64,000 nucleotides of DNA from Pseudonocardia hierapolitana (GTDB lineage Bacteria; Actinomycetota; Actinomycetes; Mycobacteriales; Pseudonocardiaceae). The notes beneath the pieces are model-generated. The model was not told where the DNA came from. It was given only the letters and a program-made list of their open reading frames with translations, and ran no database searches. The number at the start of each line of letters is the position of its first letter. Position 1 is the stretch's first letter. The stretch is taken from the NCBI RefSeq assembly GCF_007994075.1, contig NZ_VIWU01000001.1:1922001-1986000 (forward strand), read 5' to 3'. Positions 8,686 through 17,374 of this stretch are shown here, in pieces. The translations under genes and the position numbers were made by a program.

Positions 8686-10230
8686 GGCGGCTTCCAGCGC
8701 GAGGAAGAGGTCCACCCGGTCGGCGGTGCGGCCGACGTCGCGGCCCGTGAGTTCGGCGATGCGCGACAGGCGGTTGCGCAGGGTGTTGACGTGCACGTAG
8801 AGCGCTTCGGCGGTGGCAGCCCACTGGCCGTCGTGGTCGAGGAACGCCCGAAGGGTCACCTCCAGCTCCCCGCCGCGGCGGCGGTCGTGCTCGCGCAGGG
8901 GCCCGAGCACGGTCTCGGCGAACCGGAGCAGCTGCTCGGGCTCCTGCAGGCCCAGCAGGAGCCGGTAGCCGCCGAGCTCGGCGAACGTCGTCACGGCGCT
9001 GCCGCCGGGCCGGGACCGGAGCACCCGCATCGCCTCGCGGGCCTGGGACAGCGGCCCCCGCAGGTCCGCGGCGTTCGCCGCCGTGCCACCGATCCCGGCC
9101 ACCGGGTCCCGGTCGGGGAAGCGCGAGGCCAGTGCGGTGACGAGGCGCGCGGCGAGCGCCGCCAGGTCGGAGGGCGGCCTGCGCCACGGCAGGACGGCCA
9201 CGACGTCCTGGCTCCCGCCCGCGACGAGCGCGGGGAGGCTCTCGGCGAGGAAGAAGTCCGTGATCGTCTCGACGATTCCGGGGAGCGTCGGATCGCCGGA
9301 CCGGAAGGCGACGGCGCACACGGTGAGCGGGGCGTCCGGGTCGACGCCGAAGGCGCGCAGCCTGCCCGGCACCTCCGCGGCGCGGTGCGCACCAGAGAGC
9401 ACCATGTCCAGCAGCTCGCTGGCGAAGCGCTGCTCGATGGCCTGCACGGTCTGCTGGCGCGCGACCTCGAGGGACAGGAACCGCGCCGCCTGCTCCAGCG
9501 CGTCGCGCTCCGCCCGGTCCAGCTCCGTGACCGGCCGCAGGCACAGCAGGGCGGCGTCGACGTCGCCCACCGCACCCACCGGGTAGATCGTGGCCCGGCC
9601 CGCGGAGCCGAGGTCCACTTCGAGGGGTCGCGGGCGGCGGGCGAGCGCCCGCGCCGCGATACCCGCCTGCTCGGCGTCGAGCTCCGCGCCGGCCACGCCG
9701 AGCACGCGTCCCATCCGGTCGACGACGGCGAGCGGCAGGTCGTGGTCCCGGCGCAGCACCGCGAGCACCCCGGACGCGCCCGCTCCGTGCGAGATCGCCG
9801 CGGCCAGCGCGTTGCCCCTGCGCACCAGCCCGACGAGGGCCTCCTGGCGCTCGGACGCGTAGCTGGCTGCGGCCGCCCGGGTGATCGCCGTGAACGGCAC
9901 GTCGACGGAGATCTCCAGCAGCGGCAGGTCCGCGGCCCGGCAGGCCTCGATCAGCTCCTCGGGCGTGCTCGTCCGCTCGGCGCGCAGCCCGAACACGATC
10001 CCCGCGGCACCGGCGCGCCGGGCACCCGCCACGAAGCCGGCCGGCTCCGCGGCCCCCAGCCAGAGGCCGTTGGTGAGCACCAGCTCGCGCTCGCGCACGT
10101 ACCGGGACGGGTCGGCCAGTTCGGTGTTGTGCACCCACACGACCTCGGCGTCCAGCGCCCCCTCCGGGCCCGGAACGAGCAGGCGCAGCTCGAGCGCCGG
10201 GTCGGCGAGAAGGGCGCGCATCGTGAGCAC
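8662..10230 (-). CDS. PucR-family transcriptional regulator
   Basis: A 522-residue regulator with an N-terminal PucR domain (about 1-130, beginning VLTMRALLADPALELRLL), a central GGDEF-like region and a C-terminal PucR-type helix-turn-helix (AEALYVHVNTLRNRLSRI). PucR of Bacillus controls purine catabolism; actinobacterial relatives act near allantoin, amino-acid or aromatic genes. It is convergent with the deacetylase and divergent from the NCS1 permease, with 107 nt between start codons that probably hold both promoters. I chose the GTG at 10230 because the family usually begins with a Leu-Thr-x-Arg sequence; ATG 10221 is an alternative. Confidence 0.9.
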   Translation of the reverse strand: MLTMRALLADPALELRLLVPGPEGALDAEVVWVHNTELADPSRYVRERELVLTNGLWLGAAEPAGFVAGARRAGAAGIVFGLRAERTSTPEELIEACRAADLPLLEISVDVPFTAITRAAAASYASERQEALVGLVRRGNALAAAISHGAGASGVLAVLRRDHDLPLAVVDRMGRVLGVAGAELDAEQAGIAARALARRPRPLEVDLGSAGRATIYPVGAVGDVDAALLCLRPVTELDRAERDALEQAARFLSLEVARQQTVQAIEQRFASELLDMVLSGAHRAAEVPGRLRAFGVDPDAPLTVCAVAFRSGDPTLPGIVETITDFFLAESLPALVAGGSQDVVAVLPWRRPPSDLAALAARLVTALASRFPDRDPVAGIGGTAANAADLRGPLSQAREAMRVLRSRPGGSAVTTFAELGGYRLLLGLQEPEQLLRFAETVLGPLREHDRRRGGELEVTLRAFLDHDGQWAATAEALYVHVNTLRNRLSRIAELTGRDVGRTADRVDLFLALEAASVGEDLR

Positions 10231-10337
10231 GGTGGAAATCTATCCAGCCCAGCGGCTGATCCCTAGATGTTCCTCCAGTCCACGTGCGGCCCTGTCCCTG
10301 ATTGCCTGGACGCCTCGTCGCACAGAGAGGCGTCACC

Positions 10338-11729
10338 GTGGCCGCAACCCGAACGACCGAGCAGACCGAGACCGTCCCCTTCGACGCGCACGGGATCGAT
10401 CCGATCCCGCCGTCCAGCCGCGACTCGACACCGTGGGAGCAGTTCTGGATCTGGGCGGGGGCGAACATCGCCCCGATCAACTGGGTGCTCGGGGCACTCG
10501 GGATCACGCTCGGGCTGTCGCTGGTCGAGACGCTGGTCGTGGTCGCGCTCGGCAACGTCGTCGGCTGCGCGGTGTTCGGCCTGTTCAACGTCATCGGCCA
10601 CCGGACGGCGGTGAACCAGATGGTGCTCGGGCGGGCGCCGTTCGGGATCCGCGGCGCGGTGGTCCCGGGCGTCGTGCAGGGCCTGCTGACGATGGCATGG
10701 GTCGGCGTCAACACCTGGGTGGTGCTCGACCTCGCGCTCGCCGTGCTGGCCCGGATGGGGGTACAGGGCGGCGTGGGGCTGGAGTACGCGGTCGCCGCAG
10801 TGATCATGGTCGTGCAGCTCGGCCTCGCCCTGTACGGCTTCTACGCGATCCGCACGTTCGAGAAGTACACGGTGCCGGCGACCGTCGTCGTCATGATCGT
10901 GATGACGGTGCTCGCCATGGCGCAGACCGACGTCGACTGGACCGGCGGCAGCGCGGTCACCGCCGGCGACAAGCTCACGGCCGTCACGCAGCTGCTCACC
11001 GCCATCGGCGTCGGCTGGGGCATCTCGTGGGTGCCCTACTCGGCGGACTACAGCCGTTTCGTCCGGGTGCGCGCGTCCGGCCGCTCGGTGTTCTGGGCCT
11101 CGGCGCTCGGCATGTACGTCCCGACGGTGTGGCTGGCCGCGCTCGGCGCGTGCCTGGCGAGTGCAGGGGGCACCGGCGACCCGTCCGAGCTGGTGGTGAG
11201 CACGTTCGGCGCGATGGCCGTCCCCGTGCTGCTGCTGATCATGCACGGTCCGGTGGCGACGAACATCCTGAACCTGTACTCGTGTTCGCTGGCCGCACTG
11301 ACGGTCGGGATCCGCGTCGCCCGGTGGAAGCTCACGCTCGTGGCCGGGATCGTCGCGTCGGCCGTGCTCGTGGTGTTCGTCCGGGCCGACAGCTTCGCGC
11401 ACGCGTTCGACCAGTGGATGGTCTCGATCCTGGTGTGGATCAGTCCGTGGGCGGCGATCGTGCTGGTGGACTACTTCGTGCTGCGCCGCGGCCGCGTCGA
11501 CGTCGCGGGGCTCTACGCGGCGCCGGACGCCTCGCCGTTCGGGTCCGTGCGCCGCGGCGCGCTCGTGGCGCTCGGATCGGGGTTGGTGGCCGGTTGGAGC
11601 TGGCAGTACGGGCTGGTGCCTGCGATGCAGGGTCCGGTCGCGGTGGCCATGGGCGGCACCGACTTCTCCTGGCTCGCCGGCGGTCTCGTGGCGGGCGGTC
11701 TGTACCGGCTGCTGGCCCGCCGCATGTGA
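10338..11729 (+). CDS. NCS1-family permease (cytosine/purine/allantoin type)
   Basis: A 463-residue membrane protein with about 12 hydrophobic segments. NCS1 marks are FWIWAGANIAPINWVLGALGI in helix 1, the NTWVVLDLAL segment and the C-terminal VDYFVLRRGRVDVAGLY. These are proton- or sodium-coupled importers of nucleobases, hydantoins, allantoin or thiamine precursors. GTG 10338 follows AGAGG with 7-nt spacing; an upstream in-frame start would add 12 unlikely residues. Divergence from pucR suggests PucR control and import of the ring compound that the DUF1989/deacetylase pair degrades. This is a hypothesis. Confidence 0.9.
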   Translation: MAATRTTEQTETVPFDAHGIDPIPPSSRDSTPWEQFWIWAGANIAPINWVLGALGITLGLSLVETLVVVALGNVVGCAVFGLFNVIGHRTAVNQMVLGRAPFGIRGAVVPGVVQGLLTMAWVGVNTWVVLDLALAVLARMGVQGGVGLEYAVAAVIMVVQLGLALYGFYAIRTFEKYTVPATVVVMIVMTVLAMAQTDVDWTGGSAVTAGDKLTAVTQLLTAIGVGWGISWVPYSADYSRFVRVRASGRSVFWASALGMYVPTVWLAALGACLASAGGTGDPSELVVSTFGAMAVPVLLLIMHGPVATNILNLYSCSLAALTVGIRVARWKLTLVAGIVASAVLVVFVRADSFAHAFDQWMVSILVWISPWAAIVLVDYFVLRRGRVDVAGLYAAPDASPFGSVRRGALVALGSGLVAGWSWQYGLVPAMQGPVAVAMGGTDFSWLAGGLVAGGLYRLLARRM

Positions 11730-11736
11730 GAGTGCG

Positions 11737-11770
11737 ACGGCCCGCCGGCGCGATTCACGTCGACGGGCCG
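11737..11770 (+). terminator. Possible terminator after NCS1 permease
   Basis: A short inverted repeat (cggcccg / cgggccg) encloses about 20 nt, just past the permease stop and before the convergent small gene ending at 11782. It is weak and lacks a T tract. Confidence 0.35.
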
Positions 11771-11781
11771 GGGTGCCGGTA

Positions 11782-12009
11782 TCAGCTGATCCGCCGGGCG
11801 AGCAGCTGCTTGCCCTGCTCCGCGCCCTTGCGGCTCTCGCCCTGCGCCTTCCGGAAGAACTCGGCGAGCTCGTTGTCGCCGTCCCGCTCGGCGTCCTGGA
11901 TGTAGGTCTCCAGTCGCAGGGCGTTGCTCAGGCACGCCTCCGTGAACCAGATGATGTTGTAGTCCTTGTCCTTGGTCCCGGTGACCTGCCCGGTCTCGGT
12001 CGTGGACAT
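11782..12009 (-). CDS. Small helical protein of unknown function
   Basis: 75 residues, starting MSTTETGQVTGTKDKDYNI. I chose ATG 12009 because GAGGAGG lies about 10 nt upstream; the longer frame would start at 12054 without such a site. The body is two charged amphipathic helices (FTEACLSNALRLETYIQDAERDG, then NELAEFFRKAQGESRKGAEQG). This resembles half of a ferritin- or rubrerythrin-like bundle; no metal-ligand pattern is evident. Small proteins of this look occur in other actinobacteria as hypothetical genes. It lies downstream of the monooxygenase gene in the same direction. Confidence 0.65.
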   Translation of the reverse strand: MSTTETGQVTGTKDKDYNIIWFTEACLSNALRLETYIQDAERDGDNELAEFFRKAQGESRKGAEQGKQLLARRIS

Positions 12010-12093
12010 CAGCTCGCTGCCTCCTCGTTCGTCGGCGACTGTCCGGATAACCACGGCGTACCCACTGTGGGGAGCGACACGCGCCGGAGCGGC

Positions 12094-13539
12094 TCACCGC
12101 CAACCATCGGAGGCGGCGATGACGCCGTCGGGCCGGACGAGGACGGTCCGACCGCCGTACACGGCGGCCCAGCGGTTCCGGTGTCGCCGCGCGACCTGCT
12201 CGCGCCCGACCTCGCGCATCCGGTGCGCGTGCGACGGCCCTGCGGTGCCGGGATCACGCACCGCGGTGAACGCCGTCGGGTCGAAGAGGTCGAGCATGCT
12301 GCGACCGTCGACGAGCTCGATGTGAGGGGCGCGGGTGCCCGGCCGGCCCGACGGGTAGGCGGGATCCTCCACGAGACCGGTCACGGAGGCGTGCCCGCTC
12401 GGGTAGCAGAACCCGAGGACGAGGGTGGTGGCGTCGATCTGGTCGGGGAGGGGAGGCCGGCCCGGGGCCTTGCGCGAGCGCAGGAGCGCCTGCGCGACCG
12501 TGAGCTCGGCGATCGGCGCGCGCTCGGCCTCGTAGGTGTCGAGCAGCGGATCGGGTGCGTCGCCGCGGCAGACCGCGGCGAGCTTCCACGCCAGGTTGTG
12601 GGCGTCCTGCACCCCGGTGTTGCCGCCGAACCCGCCGTAGGGCGGCATGACGTGTGCGGCGTCGCCGACGAGGAAGACCCGCCCGCTGCGGAACCGGTCG
12701 GCGACGTACGCCCCGCTGGTCCACGTCTGCACGCTCTCGATGACCGGCTGGAGCTCCGGAAGGCCGGTCGCGGCGCGGACGACGTCGCCCACGTACGCGC
12801 CGACGCGCTGCGGATCCCACTCGGCCCGCAGGTACGTGCCCAGCTGCCACGTCCGCTCGGCGGCGTTGCCCCGGGCGAACAGGAACGCTTCCGCCGCGCG
12901 GGCCAGCAGCGCGTCGACCCGGCGGCCGCGCAGCGCGGGCTCGAGGTCGGCGCGGAACAGCACGCTCACCGCCGTGCCCTCGACCGGCTCGCCGTGCCGC
13001 CCGATGGCGAGCCTCGTGCACAGCGGGCTGTGGGCACCGTCGGCCGCGACGGCGTAGCGGGCGCGTACCGTCGCGGCGCCGGACCCGTCGAGCGTTGCGG
13101 TCACGCCGTCACCGTGGTCGGTGAGCGCCGTCGCGGTCGTGGAGAAGCGGACGTCGGCGCCGAGATCGACCGCGCGGGCGCGCAGGATCGGCTCGATCCG
13201 CTGCTGGTCGCAGGAGTAGGGCGTGGTCGGGCTCAGGTCGCCACCGGACGCCTCGTCGGACGGCGGCGGCACCCAGGTCTCGTGCTCGCCCGCGAGGGTG
13301 TCGGCCAGGACGAACCCGGCGTTCGGCTCGCCCGCCGCGCGGACGGAATCCTCCACACCGAGTGCGCGGTACAGCTCCATGGAGCGGACGTTCACCAGGC
13401 GCGCCTTCGGATGCATCGACGTGGACGGGTGCCGTTCGGCGAGGAGCACCCGGGTGCCGTGCCGTGCGAGGAACGCGGCCGTGGTCAACCCGGCGAGGCC
13501 GCCCCCGACCACCAGGACGTCGGTCTCGACGACGCTCAC
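12094..13539 (-). CDS. FAD-dependent aromatic/polyketide monooxygenase (group A)
   Basis: A 481-residue flavoprotein hydroxylase of the PheA/TfdB and polyketide-hydroxylase class. It uses NAD(P)H and O2 to hydroxylate phenols or polycyclic aromatics. Visible are the Rossmann motif DVLVVGGGLAGLTTAAFLARHG, a DG motif in AVAADGAHSPLC and the FAD-ribityl motif FLVGDAAHVMPPYGGFGGNTGVQDAHNLAWKL. The C-terminal ~100 residues are the thioredoxin-like domain of this class, without a redox CxxC. No polyketide synthase or ring-cleavage gene is nearby, so the substrate is open. It diverges from the siderophore-binding lipoprotein gene. Confidence 0.9.
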   Translation of the reverse strand: MSVVETDVLVVGGGLAGLTTAAFLARHGTRVLLAERHPSTSMHPKARLVNVRSMELYRALGVEDSVRAAGEPNAGFVLADTLAGEHETWVPPPSDEASGGDLSPTTPYSCDQQRIEPILRARAVDLGADVRFSTTATALTDHGDGVTATLDGSGAATVRARYAVAADGAHSPLCTRLAIGRHGEPVEGTAVSVLFRADLEPALRGRRVDALLARAAEAFLFARGNAAERTWQLGTYLRAEWDPQRVGAYVGDVVRAATGLPELQPVIESVQTWTSGAYVADRFRSGRVFLVGDAAHVMPPYGGFGGNTGVQDAHNLAWKLAAVCRGDAPDPLLDTYEAERAPIAELTVAQALLRSRKAPGRPPLPDQIDATTLVLGFCYPSGHASVTGLVEDPAYPSGRPGTRAPHIELVDGRSMLDLFDPTAFTAVRDPGTAGPSHAHRMREVGREQVARRHRNRWAAVYGGRTVLVRPDGVIAASDGWR

Positions 13540-13605
13540 CGGGACCCGCTCACTTCCACAGAGTGACGATATCCGCCGCCCACCGGCGGTTTTGCTCGGA
13601 TCGAG

Positions 13606-13624
13606 ACAAGTTAGCCTCTCCTCA
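13606..13624 (+). promoter_or_regulatory. Candidate IdeR/DmdR iron box
   Basis: Read on the minus strand, this 19-mer matches about 13 of 19 positions of the actinobacterial iron-box consensus (TTAGGTTAGGCTAACCTAA), including an exact AGGCTAAC. It lies about 20 nt before the start of a siderophore-binding lipoprotein, where an iron repressor would act. Only one half is well conserved. Confidence 0.5.
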
Positions 13625-13644
13625 GTTCTGGACAGGGAGGCTCG

Positions 13645-14637
13645 ATGAGGTGGATGGCGGCAGCCGGGGCGCTGGTCCTGGCACTGGTGGCGGGATGCGG
13701 CGGGACCCCCGACACGGGGTCAGCGGGGCCCGGCAACACGGACGTGGCCACCGGAGGCCGGCTCTTCTCCACCGCCGACGAGGCCACGGCCAAGCTGGGT
13801 GCCGACGCCGCGCCCGGCGTGTTCCCGCGGACGATCACCCACGCCCGGGGCACCACCCGGCTCGAGCAGAAGCCCCAGCGGGTCGTCGTCCTCGACACCG
13901 GGGAGATCGACGCCGTGCTCGCGCTGGGCATCGTCCCGATCGGGACGGCCACCCCGAACGGCACCGTCCCCTCGTACCTGCAGCCGCAGCTCGCCGGCAG
14001 CACGAACGTCGGCTCGCTCGACGGGCTGCGGCTGGAGGCGATCGCCGCGCTGCAGCCGGACCTGATCCTCGGCAGCCAGCTGCGCGTCGACGAGCTGTAC
14101 GACCAGCTGTCGGCGATCGCCCCGACCGTGCTGAGCATCCGGCCCGGGTTCCCGTGGAAGGAGAACCTGCTGCTCGCGGGCGCCGCGCTCGGCGAGGAGA
14201 CCAAGGCCACGGAGCTGCTCAACGACTACCAGCGCCGCGCCGACGCGATCCGGGCGCGCTTCACCCAGCCGCCCACGATCTCGCTGCTGCGGTTCATGCC
14301 CGAGCGCATCCGGCTCTACGGCAACCTCTCGATGATCGGCGTCGTCCTGAAGGACGTCGGGCTCCCGCGCCCGGCCAACCAGGACATCCAGGAGCTCGCC
14401 GCGGAGATCTCACCGGAACGGATCTCGGAGTCCGACGCCGACTGGATCTTCTACTCCAGCTACGGCCCGAAGGAGGGCACGGCCGAGGGCTCGGTGGTCG
14501 GCGGGGAGCTGTGGAACCGGCTCGGCGCCGTGCAGCGCGGCACCGCACGCCCCGTCGACGACGAGGTGTGGTTCCTCGGCCTCGGCCCGATGGGCGCGTC
14601 CCGTGTGCTCGACGACCTGCAGGCGTTCCTGGCCTGA
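13645..14637 (+). CDS. Iron-siderophore ABC transporter substrate-binding lipoprotein
   Basis: A 330-residue secreted lipoprotein. The signal peptide ends in the lipobox LVAGC with Cys18 as the lipidation site. The rest is a type III (FecB/BtuF-like) binding protein: RVVVLDTGEIDAVLALGI, LEAIAALQPDLILGSQL and a late segment around DADWIFYSSYG. It would capture ferric siderophore outside the membrane. ATG 13645 follows GGGAGG. No permease or ATPase gene is adjacent, so the partner importer must be elsewhere. A possible iron box lies just upstream. The ligand (catecholate or hydroxamate) is not determined. Confidence 0.9.
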   Translation: MRWMAAAGALVLALVAGCGGTPDTGSAGPGNTDVATGGRLFSTADEATAKLGADAAPGVFPRTITHARGTTRLEQKPQRVVVLDTGEIDAVLALGIVPIGTATPNGTVPSYLQPQLAGSTNVGSLDGLRLEAIAALQPDLILGSQLRVDELYDQLSAIAPTVLSIRPGFPWKENLLLAGAALGEETKATELLNDYQRRADAIRARFTQPPTISLLRFMPERIRLYGNLSMIGVVLKDVGLPRPANQDIQELAAEISPERISESDADWIFYSSYGPKEGTAEGSVVGGELWNRLGAVQRGTARPVDDEVWFLGLGPMGASRVLDDLQAFLA

Positions 14638-14641
14638 CGGC

Positions 14642-15274
14642 TCACCGACCCGCTGACGCACGATCCTCGAGCGTCGACAGGTAGCCCTTCAACGCCCGCT
14701 TCAGCTCACCGACGAGCGCGGCCCGCTCCGGTCCGGCGGCAGCCGCGATCACCCCTGTCATCGACCGCACGATCTGCACGGCGACGAGGGCGGCCCGCTC
14801 CCGGTCGGCCGGAGGCAGGGCGGGCACCCGTGCCCCGATCACCGCCGTCACGCGGCCGAGCAGGGTCTCCTGCAACGGCCGGGTGGCCGCGGCCAGCTGG
14901 GCGGGCGCGTCGGGACCCGCGAGCAGCGCCTTCGCACCGGGGTTGGCCAGGCTGAACGCGATCAGCGGATCGAGGATCCGGTCCAGCAGGTCCTCGAGCG
15001 GCAGATCGGCCACGTCCGCTCCCTCGAACGCGGCCGCGTGCGCCGCCGCCATCCGCTCGGCGAGGCGCGCCGACAGCGCCTCGGCGATCGCCTCCTTGTT
15101 GGCGAAGAACTGGTACAGCGAGCCGGGCGAGATGCCGGCCCGCGCCGCGATCCGGTTGGTGGACGCCGCCTCGTAGCCGACCTCGGCGAACAGGGCCAGC
15201 GCGGCGTCGAGGATCTCGGCGATGCGCCGCTCCCCGCGCGCCTGACGGCGCACCGGCCTGCCTGCGGTCGTCAC
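14642..15274 (-). CDS. TetR-family transcriptional regulator
   Basis: A 210-residue TetR repressor. The N-terminal helix-turn-helix runs from RIAEILDAALALFAEVGYEAAS to NRIAARAGISPGSLYQFFANKEAI (about residues 17-65). The remainder is a helical ligand domain with an Ala-rich dimer helix. It is convergent with the siderophore-binding gene, with only 4 nt between stops, so it does not obviously control it. Its target and ligand are unknown. Confidence 0.9.
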   Translation of the reverse strand: MTTAGRPVRRQARGERRIAEILDAALALFAEVGYEAASTNRIAARAGISPGSLYQFFANKEAIAEALSARLAERMAAAHAAAFEGADVADLPLEDLLDRILDPLIAFSLANPGAKALLAGPDAPAQLAAATRPLQETLLGRVTAVIGARVPALPPADRERAALVAVQIVRSMTGVIAAAAGPERAALVGELKRALKGYLSTLEDRASAGR

Positions 15275-15301
15275 CCCCGCATCCTGCCGTACGGCGAGAG
15301 C

Positions 15302-15475
15302 TCAGCGCTCCGCGTCGGACCCGTCGCCGAGGGGCTCGTCGCCCGCGATCTCCAGGTAGGTGTCGACCTCCTGCGGTGTCGGGTCGATCCCCACCGCCTC
15401 GGCGTACGCCTCGGCGCGCTCGGGGTCGTGCGCGAAGCCGGGCTCGGCCTCCGGCTGCGCGTCGGGTGCAGTCAT
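15302..15475 (-). CDS. Small acidic hypothetical protein
   Basis: 57 residues, very acidic and alanine-rich (…FAHDPERAEAYAEAVGIDPTPQ…), probably disordered with one helix. I chose ATG 15475 because GAGGAGA lies about 9 nt upstream; the longer frame to 15535 would add an uncharacteristic leader. It lies downstream of the PE-Pol gene in the same direction, 90 nt apart. No function is recognisable. Confidence 0.55.
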   Translation of the reverse strand: MTAPDAQPEAEPGFAHDPERAEAYAEAVGIDPTPQEVDTYLEIAGDEPLGDGSDAER

Positions 15476-15565
15476 GGCCGTCTCCTCGTGCTCGGTCGGC
15501 AGATCGTCCGGTTGTTCCGACGCTGTACCCCGCACGGGACGACGTATGTGCCCGTGGACCGGCCG

Positions 15566-17161
15566 CTACAGCTCCGGGAGCCGCTGCGGCCTGCCGATCA
15601 GCTCGGCGAGCGGGTCGCCCGCCTCCTCCACCCGGTCGAGGACGGTGCGGATCGTCCAGCGGTCGGGGCGCAGGTCGGGATCGTCGAGCTCGTCCCACGT
15701 GATCGGGACGGAGACCGGGGCACCAGGCGCGGGCCGCGCGCTGTACGGGGCGATCAGGGTCTTGTTGATCGCGTTCTGCGTGTAGTCGAGGCGGGCCAGG
15801 CCGCGCCGGCGGTCCTTCTGCCACTCCCAGCTGATCATGTCCGGCACCGTGCGTCCGATCGCCCGCGACACCTTCTCCACCCACCCGCGGGTGTCGGCGA
15901 ACGTGTACCCGCCCGCCACCGGCACCCAGATCTGCACGCCGCGCTTGCCGGTGACCTTGGGCGCCGCCGTGACACCCAGGTGCTGCAGCGCGGTGCGGTA
16001 GAGACCGGCGAGCACGAGGACGTCGGCGAACGAGGAGCGCTCGCCGGGGTCGACGTCGATCAGCGCCCACGTCGGCTCGTGGACGTCCGGCAGCCGGGAC
16101 GTCCAGGGGTTGAGCTCGACCGCGCCCCAGTTCGCCATCCAGACGAGCGCCGCCACGCTGTCCACCACCGCATAACAGACCGTCTCGCCCGGATCCGCCT
16201 CCTCGTTGCGCCACTGCGTGAGCCACTCCGGCGCGTAGTCGGGCATCTCCTTGTGCCAGAAGCCGGGCTTGTCGGTCCCGTCGGGATAGCGGTGCAGGTT
16301 CACCGGGCGGTCGTGGAGGAACGGGAGCATGTGCGGGGCGACCTGCGCGTGGTAGCGGACGAAGTCCCGCTTCGTGACCGGCGGCTCGCCGTCACGCCCC
16401 GGGAAGAGCACCTTGTCCAGGTTGGTGAGCTGCACGTCGAGCCCCTGGACCGTCCACCGGCCCTTCCGCCCCAGCGCGTCGAGGGCGGTCAGCTCGTCGG
16501 GCGTCGGCGGGTCCCACGTCGGCGCGGTGCCGCCGAGGGCGACGGCGGCCTCGGCGGCGGGCCGGTCACTCAGCCACAGGGCGTCCGGCTCGGCCGCCAC
16601 CTCGTCGTTGGTGCGGCCGCTCTTGACCGACCGCGGGTGCTCCTCCGGGTCCCAGCCGGCGACGGCGTGGTCGTCGTTCTTGTGCAGCATCAGCCACTGC
16701 TCCTTGCCCGACCGGTCCTTGCCCGTGCGGACCAGCACGAACCGTCCGGCGAGCTTCTCGCCACGCACGTCGAAGTGCAGCTCGCCGTCCGCGACGGCGG
16801 CGGCCGGGTCGTCGGTGCGCGCGGGCTCCCACGTCCCCCAGTCCCAGACCACGACGTCCCCACCGCCGTACTCCCCGCGCGGGATGATCCCCTCGAAGTC
16901 GAAGTACTCGATCGGGTGGTCCTCGACGTGGACGGCCAGCTGCCGCGCCTTCGGGTCCAGCGACGGGCCCTTCGGCACCGCCCAGCTCACCAGCACGCCG
17001 TCGATCTCGAGCCGGAAGTCGTAGTGCAGCCGCCGCGCCCGGTGGCGCTGCACGACGAACCGCCCCGTGGCCGGCGCGACCCGACCGCCCGCCGGCTCGG
17101 GCGTGGCGCCGAAGTCGCGCATCGATCGGTAGGTGGCGAGGCGGTCCGCCTGGTCGGTCAT
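15566..17161 (-). CDS. LigD-like PE-Pol fusion lacking the ligase domain
   Basis: 531 residues. Residues ~25-200 are the 3'-phosphoesterase domain, with RLHYDFRLE carrying the metal-binding His46 and Asp48, and HPIEYFDFEGIIPRGEYGGGDV. Residues ~235-525 are the primase-polymerase domain of bacterial NHEJ ligase D, with TNLDKVLFP and the catalytic pair Asp369/Asp371 in LIDVDPGE. It would process and fill 3' ends at Ku-bound breaks. There is no KxDG ligase motif. The order PE-Pol differs from the Pol-PE-Lig order of mycobacteria and PE-Lig-Pol of Pseudomonas. A separate ATP-dependent ligase and Ku would be needed elsewhere. ATG 17161 starts the conserved N-terminus. Confidence 0.9.
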   Translation of the reverse strand: MTDQADRLATYRSMRDFGATPEPAGGRVAPATGRFVVQRHRARRLHYDFRLEIDGVLVSWAVPKGPSLDPKARQLAVHVEDHPIEYFDFEGIIPRGEYGGGDVVVWDWGTWEPARTDDPAAAVADGELHFDVRGEKLAGRFVLVRTGKDRSGKEQWLMLHKNDDHAVAGWDPEEHPRSVKSGRTNDEVAAEPDALWLSDRPAAEAAVALGGTAPTWDPPTPDELTALDALGRKGRWTVQGLDVQLTNLDKVLFPGRDGEPPVTKRDFVRYHAQVAPHMLPFLHDRPVNLHRYPDGTDKPGFWHKEMPDYAPEWLTQWRNEEADPGETVCYAVVDSVAALVWMANWGAVELNPWTSRLPDVHEPTWALIDVDPGERSSFADVLVLAGLYRTALQHLGVTAAPKVTGKRGVQIWVPVAGGYTFADTRGWVEKVSRAIGRTVPDMISWEWQKDRRRGLARLDYTQNAINKTLIAPYSARPAPGAPVSVPITWDELDDPDLRPDRWTIRTVLDRVEEAGDPLAELIGRPQRLPEL

Positions 17162-17293
17162 GCCTACGGGGTACCCCGCTCGGTCCTCGCGCAGCACCGT
17201 CGCGTGCGTCGCGGCGCCGAGACCCCCCGAAGGTGAATCACCCGGCGGGCCCGCGCCCTCCTCCGAGGTGACACCGCTGAGGGGAGGACATCG

Positions 17294-17374
17294 ATGGGTA
17301 CCGAGCTCGCACAGCTGGTTCGCACCCGGGTGGCGTGTTGCAACGAGGGTGACTGGCTGCCGTGCGCGCCATGA
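17294..17374 (+). CDS. 26-codon upstream ORF, translationally coupled
   Basis: ATG 17294 follows an excellent ribosome site (GGGGAGGA, 5-6 nt spacing). The ORF encodes MGTELAQLVRTRVACC followed by NEGDWLPCAP. Its stop overlaps the next start as ATGA at 17371-17374. It has three cysteines and a tryptophan in its last 12 residues. It is either a leader peptide controlling the next gene or a small protein; sequence alone cannot decide. Confidence 0.45.
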   Translation: MGTELAQLVRTRVACCNEGDWLPCAP

